64,000 nt of DNA from Hyalella azteca (Eukaryota > Arthropoda > Malacostraca > Amphipoda > Hyalellidae). Below the pieces are notes generated by a model. That model saw only the letters and a program-made list of their open reading frames with translations, did no database searches and was not told where the DNA came from. Each line of letters opens with the position of its first letter. The first letter of the stretch is position 1. The stretch is from assembly GCF_000764305.2 (NCBI RefSeq), contig NW_025936295.1:124001-188000 (forward strand), read 5' to 3'. Shown one piece after another: positions 56,655 to 64,000 of the stretch. Both the position numbers and the translations under genes were made by a program.

Positions 56655-57030
56655 TTTTTACACCACTTCTCTTTAACTTCACATCTTGTTGTTTGTTATT
56701 ATTATTATTATTAGAACATTTCTCTTTAACTTCACTTCTTGTTTATTTGTTTGTCTGCTACAAATCTTATAATCGATATTTAACACACTTCTACTTCTCC
56801 AATCGATCTGAAAATTTGCACTCTTGCGTAAAGTTGGAGACTATGCTTGAATCAATGGACAGAATAAATAATTTTTAAAAATTTAAATCTATTTTAAATT
56901 TTACAAATAAAATTTGAAAATTATTTGTTTATATTTGATAATAAAATTTGAAATTCATTGTACATGTGTAACATCGGAGACACTGGATTCTTTAGAAGTG
57001 TTATCTTTAAAAAGTAATTTTTAAACGCAT
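56655..57030 (+). repeat. Dispersed element family, second copy
   Basis: Counterpart of 48796-49165 within copy Q, with a short TTATTA run and TTAACTTCACTTCTTG start block. Confidence 0.6.
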
Positions 57031-57394
57031 ATCATTTCAGATGAAACCAGACAAATGAATTTACTCAAGGTAACCTAGAATTAGTAAACAAATCGATACT
57101 GGAGAATGAGGAATTTAACACAATATCTTTTTCTACAACCATTTACTTACGAATCAACTACATTCGAATATTATAAATAATTTTCTTTTGAAATCGCTGG
57201 CAACAAATTTACTGGCACTTACGTCTTAATATAATCAAGTATCATATTTTTCAGTACATTTTTGGCGATAAAAAACGTACACGAATTTCATAGTAGTGAA
57301 AATCGTGCACATTAATAATTGATGCGCGTTCCGATCTTACGAAAAGATTCATGTCCATGAAACGTTCATTAAGATAGTGCAAATGAAAATAATA

Positions 57395-57905
57395 TATGTT
57401 TAAAAATTAATTTTTAAAGACAACACTTCCAAAGAATCCAGTATCTCCAATCTTAAAGATGTACACTGAATTTCTCATTCAATTTTCGAATATTAAAAAA
57501 ATTAATTCTTCATTTTTTAATATATAAAATTTTTAATATATAATTTTTTTTTTTCAAAATTATTTATTCTATTAATTGATTCATGCATTCATTGCCTCTG
57601 ATTTCACACAAATGTGCAAAATTTCAGATCAATTAGACAGGTAAAAGTGTGTCAAATATCAGTTATAAGATTTGTAGCTGACAAAATTATTTTTTCAATT
57701 TTTTTAATATTGAAATTTTTTTTTTTACTTTTTTAAATCATTTATTTTGACATTTGATTCATGCATTGTCTCCAACTTTACACAAGTGTGCAAAATTTCA
57801 GATCGATAGGATAAGTAGAAGTGTATTAAGTTTCGATTACAAGATTTGTAGCAGACAGACAGACAGACAAGAAGTGAAGTTAAAGAGAAGTGTTGTAAAA
57901 AAAAA
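57395..57905 (-). repeat. Dispersed element family, inverted copy inserted in Q
   Basis: Absent from copy P at the aligned position (about 49.54 kb). Inverted relative of 56655-57030, and it holds two internal versions of the GTGCAAAATTTCAGATC block. Contains CAGACAGACAGACAGACAAG. Confidence 0.6.
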
Positions 57906-58703
57906 CGTAATCGCAACAAAATTGTAACTGAGAATGTTTAAGTTTTAGTGGCTGCGTTTGATTTACAAATTTTGTTAAAGCATCGCCAACTTAGTAGGGG
58001 AAAGGAAAAGTCTTCTTAAAAGTTATTGCAGTGAGCAACGCCGAAAACTGTCACAGAAGGTTACCTAGTAACATTCCTAACCTAGTAACTAGTCTACGAC
58101 TATATAATTAATGGTCGCAAGTCTAGAAACTCTCGGCTTTTCACCTATAGTACCAGACCACGTCTCTATCGAGGAGCCTCAACGTACACCATAAAGTCTC
58201 ATCATTTCTGATTAATATCTCCAGCTGAAATAGAGGAACAGAATATATTATATATTTTGATTTTGATTATGCATCGTGCGTGGCCTTCCATTTCTACGCT
58301 GATTCCTTCAATCAGTTCCTTGAAGTAGAGAAGATGCTTATAAAATAAATTCACGTAGCATTGATTTGTCCGTGATACCGTTAATGGAAACAAAAAAGAG
58401 TTTGAATTTAATTTACGGTTGGAACGAGCCTCTTTGTTTAATTCGTAGTAATTGACTAGATTTCCATGACAATTTCCTGATTAATATGTCGCTTGTACCG
58501 CACTATAACGCTGCTGAGCAGCGTTAATGAAATGATATTTTTTAATTTCATCTTTATTTGGCGCTTTCAACGTATTTTGGATATTTATTTATATTTGTCA
58601 AAATTTATTTCTGTCAGTTAGTATGAAGTCTGGCGCCGCATAATAGAAGGGCTATTAATTGGAGCGCGTATACACGATACAAAACTCGTCGTGATATTTA
58701 CTT
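57906..58703. other. Non-coding part of duplication copy Q
   Basis: No gene seen. Aligns with about 49.55-50.40 kb and, inverted, with about 61.85-62.23 kb. Confidence 0.5.
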
Positions 58704-58849
58704 GGGCCGATACTTTCAAAAAAAGTTAAGAGATCGCAAGTTCATAAGCCAATCATTGACGGCCTTTCAAGCAAAATCCACCAATCATAGACAAGAAAAT
58801 AGAGCGTAAGTACTTACGTTAACTTAGCGAGTTTTGAAAGTATGGCCCC
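58704..58849. mobile_element. Palindromic MITE, copy 3
   Basis: Ends GGGCCGATACTTTCAAAA and TTTTGAAAGTATGGCCCC. The P copy has the empty site (ATACATGGAGCTG, about 50.40 kb). Confidence 0.82.
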
Positions 58850-59014
58850 TGGAGCTCAAATAATAGGTTTGTGGTAGAATTAAGAGACATTGTAGAAAGA
58901 GGAGAAGATCGAGGGTTGAGGCTGAGATTTAAAATTGAAGGCTGACAATTCCAGCCTTCAGGGTTGGAGAGTGGAACGATATTGAAAAATTGAGTGGAAG
59001 CAATTTTCAATTAA

Positions 59015-60086
59015 GGGGAGCGTCTAGCCTAAAATTGGAAATTTCCACTTTTTCGGTTTTTATACTCATTTTAAAGCTGGCATTCTGCCCTATCAACGGT
59101 ACCACTGCCATCTCTGTACGTTGATTTATGAATTCACGACATTTCATGAAAGGGGGCGGGTGGGGGAGTTCTTTAAGTAATTAGATTGGAACTAATTAGC
59201 TGCTGAGCTCTTTGAATATAGTGTCTACTTGAGTTATGCTGCAGTTACGTGTTTAGTCTCATCTTAAAGCTGACATTCTGGCCTATCCAACGGTACCATT
59301 ACCATCTCTGTACGTTGATTTATACGTTCACGACACTTCCTGAAAGGGGGCGCGGGGGGGGGGGAGTTCTTTCAGTAAGTACATAGGAGCTAATTCGCTG
59401 CCCAGCACTACAAAAACAGTGTTTCTATGAGGTCTGACTCAGTGTGCCTCCGGGCGTTGTACGGAGAGATGTGCATGTAGTCGCTCCCATCATCCTTGAG
59501 TGGAATCAAGCTCCAGAAACGTTTAGTTTGGTATCTATGCTACATTGAGTGCCTATTGCAGTGCGCCCGGGACTTTGTCGAGCTCTCCTCAACATTCACA
59601 CTTATTGTCACGGAAAACCTATCTCCTCCTAGAGTTTTTAAGCTACAACAATGAGACATATACCATTCGATGCGCAACAAAATTATCTACTATTAAACAC
59701 GGGCGTTTTTCTAATTTCGTTATAGTTTGGATTTTATTTCACAAAAAGGGGGGTAGCGGGGGGGAAATAGAAAAATTTACGAAAAATGCTCCCATACCCA
59801 CAAAAATGAGAAATCCAAAAAACCGCGTGTGTTCAGTTTTAGATATGGTCTTTATGCATCGAATGATATGTGTTTCGATATTCTAGCTTGAAAATCCTAG
59901 GAGGAGATAAATTTCTACGGTACCCCCTTTTTGGCAGTTTTCTAAGATTTTCACGTTTTCTTTCATTGTTTTCGAAAAATTTACATGAACAAAAAAGTCT
60001 TAGATTTCTATTTTACATATGTGTACCAAGTTTCAGAGTTATCCGTCTGTAAATAGCCGAGATAAATTTTACCCTAGACGCTCCCC
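59015..60086. mobile_element. piggyBac-like non-autonomous element
   Basis: 1072 bp with inverted ends GGGGAGCGTCTAG, flanked on both sides by TTAA (59011-59014 and 60087-60090), the piggyBac target signature. The interior has two tandem units of about 190 bp (AAAGCTGGCATTCTG... at 59073 and AAAGCTGACATTCTGGCC at 59265). The 113-codon frame at 59545 shows no transposase motif. The P copy has a single uninterrupted TTAA at about 50.56 kb. Confidence 0.85.
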
Positions 60087-61107
60087 TTAATGTGATATAT
60101 TTCATATCGAATGCTTTGATACATAGTTGGAAAATGCAGATATTCGAATTAGAAAAGTACTTCAGTTTTCTTCAAAATTTAGTGTTGTGTAATATCTGAA
60201 ATGGGATTATTTCCTGAAGTTAATAGCTATTTAAGCAATAAATGGCCGCTTAAAATCAAATTGATCGATATTGAAAATTTAACTTAGGAGTGTCTAATAT
60301 TTTAGTTTTCGCAACCATAACTTTTTTATGGACGAGGCCATTTTTGTAGTTTTTTACAAATTAGATTTACTTTAAAAAATTCGCCGATTATATTTGTAAA
60401 TGTTCAATGATGTAAAAATGAGAGCTTTTTCTTGTTTTACGATTGCAAAATTAACAAAAAGGTTGAATGAACCTTTTACCTGCTTACTGTAATTTTCATT
60501 ACCAGACATTACGGTACGAATAGCATTTTGAAGACAAATTAAGATGCTAAGCCAGTATCGATTGTTATTGGCTTATTATTGGATTATCCCTAAAGGAAAT
60601 CCCATTACTGGGATCAAATTCTTTAATAAGTTAGACAAAGAAACTGGCATGAACTGTAATTAAGGCCTAATTATCTGTTCATGACTAGAAAATATTACAA
60701 TGTACGGCAAGTTTTCTTAATTAAATGTAACACGTGCTTTTATTTTAACAACTGTAACTAAATTGAGTAATAAATTCTTAATCTACTATTATTCCAGTGA
60801 ATTATTGCTTAATTTAGTGTACCCATTAATAAATTAAAACAATCTAAAAAATTAAATTGAGAGGAATTTCCTTTAATTTCCAGTCTCGAACAAATAAATA
60901 CCTTAAGTTAACAAATACCCTTAACATACTAAAGACCTTAAAACAGTTGTTTATTTGTCACACTTAGGGTAGTCAGGGATATCCTTAATTAAGGGAATCC
61001 TATTATCATTAAAACCCATAATAAGCCAATAACAACTGTGACTGGCTTAGCCCCTTAGTCTGCAGAGACATTCACGCCTGCCGATGCTATTCATACCCTG
61101 AATGTCT
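60087..61107. other. Centre of the inverted duplication
   Basis: No gene. Sequence around 60540-60610 (GCTAAGCCAGT...TATTGGCTTATTATTGG) returns inverted at about 60966-61052, placing the axis of the palindromic arrangement near 60.8 kb. Confidence 0.6.
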
Positions 61108-61254
61108 GGGACTATACTTTCAAAAAAAGTTAAGAGATCGTAAGTTCATCAGCCAATCATTGACGGCTTTTCAAGCAAAATCCACCAATCATAGACAAGT
61201 AAATAGAGCGTAAGTACTTACGTTCACTTAACGAATTTTGAAAGTATGGCCCCG
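61108..61254. mobile_element. Palindromic MITE, copy 4
   Basis: Ends GGGACTATACTTTCAAAA and TTTTGAAAGTATGGCCCC, inserted near the axis of the inverted duplication. Confidence 0.8.
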
Positions 61255-62325
61255 GGTAACGAAAATTATCGTAAATAGGCAAAAGTTTAATTCGAACTTT
61301 TAGTGAATTTCGCATCAATAAAATAAGAAAAGCTCTGATTTGTATATCATTCAACAGATATTTACGTATACCGTCAATGAATCTATGCAATTAAATCTAA
61401 CTTATATAAAACTACAAGAAATGGCCTCACTCATAAAGAATTATTGCTTTATAAACAAAAATTTTAGACACTCTTAATTTAGATTTTCAAACTAAAACAA
61501 TATGATCTTGAAGTGGCCTTATAGTTGCTTACTAACTTTCTAAATTAATCCTCTTTTCGGTATTATACAGCAGTGAATTTTGGAAAGAACCGAATTTCTT
61601 TTAATTCGAACACCTGAATTTGCTAACAATTTATCAAAGCATTCGATAGAAAATTTATTAGATTAATTGAAAATTGTCACAGCACTTTTCTTCCAATTAC
61701 TTAAAACATTCAATTAAAAACGACGGAAATTTTATCCCTCAATTTCAAGTCTAAGCCTCAACCATTAATCCTCTCCACTTTCTGCAATGCTTCTCGATTT
61801 CACCAGTAAAACTAATTAATATTTTAACTCCAGAAAATGTCACGACAAGTTTTGTATTGTGGATACGTACCAGAATAACTCTTCTATTTTCTGGTACTGG
61901 GCTTCAGCCTAAAACTCTAACAAACTTTGACAAATGTATATATATTTAATATACCCAATACCGTACGCTTAGAAAACGCCAAAATGAAAATGTGAAATTT
62001 CAGCAAAAATACCAAGCCTCGCTCAGTAATCATTATGGTGTGGTACAGCTACGTGCTCGTGCAATAACGTCGAGCTAATGCTCTAATTAATGTCTATATA
62101 TCACATCAAGAGAAACAAATTAAGATACTTGCTCCAGCTGGAAGTAAAATACAAATGCCTGTTCGGGCTAATGCATGAAAACAAAGACAAACCATTGCTA
62201 CGTGAAATTTTTTTATAAGCATCTCCTCCTTCTTTGACTTGCTGATTAAATTGATTGTCTACAATTTTTACGAATCAGCTTAGAAGTAGAAGAAAACGTG
62301 TGATGCTGAATCCAAAATGAAGTTG
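61255..62325. other. Non-coding part of inverted copy R
   Basis: No gene. Inverted match to parts of 58.2-60.5 kb, without the MITE and TTAA element found there. Confidence 0.5.
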
Positions 62326-62362
62326 TTATAAAGAAGTTGTTGAGAGTCCTAATGTATATAAA
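62326..62362 (+). promoter_or_regulatory. Duplicated core promoter of crustin R
   Basis: The proximal TATATAAA (62355-62362, in GTATATAAAGAGGTCG) is followed by GTTGAGAGTCCTAATC. About 29 bp upstream is a second version: TTATAAAG (62326-62333) followed by AAGTTGTTGAGAGTCCTAAT. P and Q have only one. The proximal box lies about 80 bp before the ATG, as in the paralogues. Confidence 0.75.
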
Positions 62363-62438
62363 GAGGTCGTTGAGAGTCCTAATCTACCATTTGAAAACCA
62401 GACTTCGTCTTGAGCTCACTTCTTAATCTTCTCACGAA

Positions 62439-63118
62439 ATGGTAACATCAGTTCAAATCTAGTCGAATAATCGTGTGAACAGCCAATGTCAGCTGCCAAT
62501 TTGGTAATCATAACTCTTCACTTCATTTATTTATTCGTGAAAATGCATAAATAATTTTTCTTTCAAATGAGCTAATTTCCCCTTATCACTCAACAGGCAG
62601 GATTGTTCGCCTCCATGTCCCTTTTGTTGGGCATCCTGTGCCTCGCAGTAGCTCAGAGTCCGGTGGACCATCCTCCGCCTCGACCTCTCCTGCCTCAACC
62701 TCATTCTCCTCACCGTCCTCCTTTCCTATATCTACCTCCCGGTCCTTCTCCTGGGGGTGCTAACACCGTCTCCGGCCTCGGACGACCAGTTTTCCCTGGA
62801 GGTGCTAACACCGTCTCCGGCCTTGGACGACCAGTTTTCCCTACACCCACGACGACAACACCAAAGCCAACCACCCCGAAGGCATGCTCGAACTGGTGCA
62901 AGAAGGACAACAACGGACGCATTGAATATTTTTGTTGCGATAATCCACCCGCGCAGAAGCCTGGCGTGTGCCCCCCTGTGAGGACTGTGTGTCCAGTGTA
63001 CGACGCAGTTGCTGCACCTAACCCCTGTGTCAACGACGTCCAGTGCGATGGCAAGTTGAAATGCTGCTTTGACAATTGCCTTGGGCATAAAACTTGCAAG
63101 CCTGCCATCACAATTTAG
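62439..63118 (+). CDS. Proline-rich crustin R (inverted, mosaic copy)
   Basis: Two exons: ATG at 62439-62441 followed by GTAACA, then 62597-63118 after a TCACTCAACAG acceptor; 174 residues. Signal peptide MAGLFASMSLLLGILCLAVA, the shortest Pro-rich region of the three (PRPLLPQPHSPHRPPF), two copies of GGANTVSGLGRPVFP, a TPTTTTPKPTTPK linker and the 12-cysteine WAP module (KLKCCFDNCLGHKTC). Promoter, exon 1 and the first half of the intron match Q (CTTCTCACGAAATGGTAACA). The second half of the intron, exon 2 and the 3' flank match P (CDNPPAQKPGVC, conserved AATAAA context). It is therefore a recombinant or gene-converted copy. Intact and probably expressed. Confidence 0.92.
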
Positions 63119-63289
63119 TTTCTTCGTACTCGACGTTATGGTACCTATGTCTGTTGTAGCATGTTTTGTTTGTGTAGATGTTACGTCATACCTACGTCAT
63201 TATCCTAATTCAAATCAGTTCCTGGTTTCACACAAACTTACAAATTCTTAGGATTATCTCCTTATGTTGTTGACGAGGTTGCTTTGTAA

Positions 63290-63295
63290 AATAAA
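63290..63295 (+). terminator. Polyadenylation signal of crustin R
   Basis: AATAAA in TTTGTAAAATAAAAAGGCAG, about 170 bp after the stop, identical in context to crustin P. Confidence 0.7.
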
Positions 63296-64000
63296 AAGGC
63301 AGACGGCAACCAGTCAAGCAACATTACATCAGGTCAGGTATAATTTTTGTTTGTGGCTTTGGTAGCCTATAGGGTTTGGCTCTGCTGGTAATCTATATCA
63401 ATTTGATTTTAAATAAAATTTCATAATACGGCAATTGGTTTCCATTTATTCCTAGCATAAGGATAGTCATGTCTCTGATGTGAGAAGTTTACCTATGTGT
63501 AAAAACGCCATCGTGCAATCAGTTATTGGATTCTTGTTGGAGTAATTTATTTTATTTATGAAATATTGAAGTAAAAGTAATCTGTCGGAGTAATTTGGTA
63601 GCGGTATTTCTGCAAAATATATTGAAGAATCTAAGCAAACGCGTGACGTGCCAACGATCTCTTGAACAGTGATACCTTCCTAAAAGAAGATGCTACTTCT
63701 TGAATTGTACGGTGCAGAACGCGGGTGGAAAATCGAAATTTATCGGCCACTGAAGGTCGGTACATAAATACGTAATTGAAAGTTGGTAGTTTTAAATGGA
63801 ATTACCTCTCAGGATTCAATTACCTTCCTTTAATGAATGGAACACAGTTTGTAGAGTCGTTTTAACAATTATGATCTCAAGATGAATTCTCTTGTTCAAA
63901 GTAGAATTAATAAGAAATAAATATCTAAAGTAGATCAACGTTGAGGGGCTGGGAATATTAGATTTTTCACGTGAATCGATCCTATGGCTTAATTAACTAT
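63296..64000. other. Downstream flank of crustin R
   Basis: No gene. The first 150 bp matches the P downstream region near 46.0-46.18 kb; the rest is unique AT-rich sequence with no feature recognised. Confidence 0.45.

Larger units (their letters stand above)
53290..60750 (+). repeat. Segmental duplication, copy Q
   Basis: Second direct copy, carrying crustin Q. Longer than P because of insertions: a Tc1 fragment (55.56 kb), a MITE (56.34 kb), an inverted repeat copy (57.4-57.9 kb), a MITE (58.70 kb) and a TTAA element (59.01 kb). Confidence 0.8.
60950..63450 (-). repeat. Segmental duplication, inverted copy R
   Basis: Inverted relative to P and Q, carrying crustin R on the plus strand. 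It lacks sequence equivalent to about 55.3-58.2 kb of Q. Anchors: 61.26/60.48, 61.84/58.66, 62.22/58.33, 62.35/55.21 kb, and 63.2/46.2 kb. Confidence 0.75.

Noticed and set aside
59545..59886. 113-codon frame inside the TTAA element
   Set aside because: No DDD transposase or other motif recognised, and the composition looks random; kept only as part of the element.

Overview
This window is AT-rich, intron-containing animal DNA, almost certainly from a malacostracan crustacean. Six genes encode crustins: secreted antimicrobial-type proteins with 12 cysteines, eight of them in a C-terminal WAP (whey acidic protein, four-disulfide core) domain. Spliceosomal introns with GT...AG ends, TATA boxes, AATAAA signals, tRNA-derived SINEs, MITEs, mariner/Tc1, hAT and piggyBac-type remnants and many minisatellites all fit an arthropod genome. 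I cannot name the species.

Layout. 1-6.9 kb is repeats, including a TIR element (880-2777) that carries a 17-bp satellite and a 644-base assembly gap. 6.9-9.7 kb holds two crustins on the minus strand. At 10,682-10,719 lies an exact Nextera mate-pair junction adapter, so linkage across that point is unproven. 15.1-22.3 kb is a complete ten-exon SLC2/GLUT-type sugar transporter on the plus strand; I reconstructed 573 codons with every exon phase consistent. 23.9-24.4 kb is a miniature DUF4817-type transposon. 24.7-26.3 kb is a third crustin with a duplicated, broken tail. 26.6-27.8 kb is a dead mariner. 27.8-32.8 kb is repeats. 32.9-35.3 kb is a two-exon, Ser/Thr/Asn-rich type II membrane protein on the minus strand. 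37.7-38.3 kb (+) and 40.7-41.3 kb (-) are Gly/Tyr-rich secreted repeat proteins. 44-45 kb holds an inverted pair of SINEs. 45.3-63.5 kb is a threefold segmental duplication, two copies direct and one inverted. Each copy carries one proline-rich crustin with a TATA box about 80 bp from the start codon.

How the genes relate. Five crustins share one layout: a TATA element, a short first exon ending exactly in the start ATG, a phase-0 intron, then one exon with the rest of the protein. The sixth (7 kb) keeps the layout but has AAG where the ATG should be and starts in exon 2. The crustins, and possibly the Gly/Tyr-rich proteins, look like an expanding cluster of secreted defence or cuticle proteins. 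The sugar transporter and the membrane protein have no evident link to them.

Most unusual observations: the adapter junction; a mosaic third proline-rich crustin whose promoter half matches one paralogue and whose coding half matches the other; a 36-bp tandem repeat that supplies seven successive TTGCAG acceptors before transporter exon 2, one of which would add 12 residues in frame; and the split of a tail duplication into a CC-module minisatellite.
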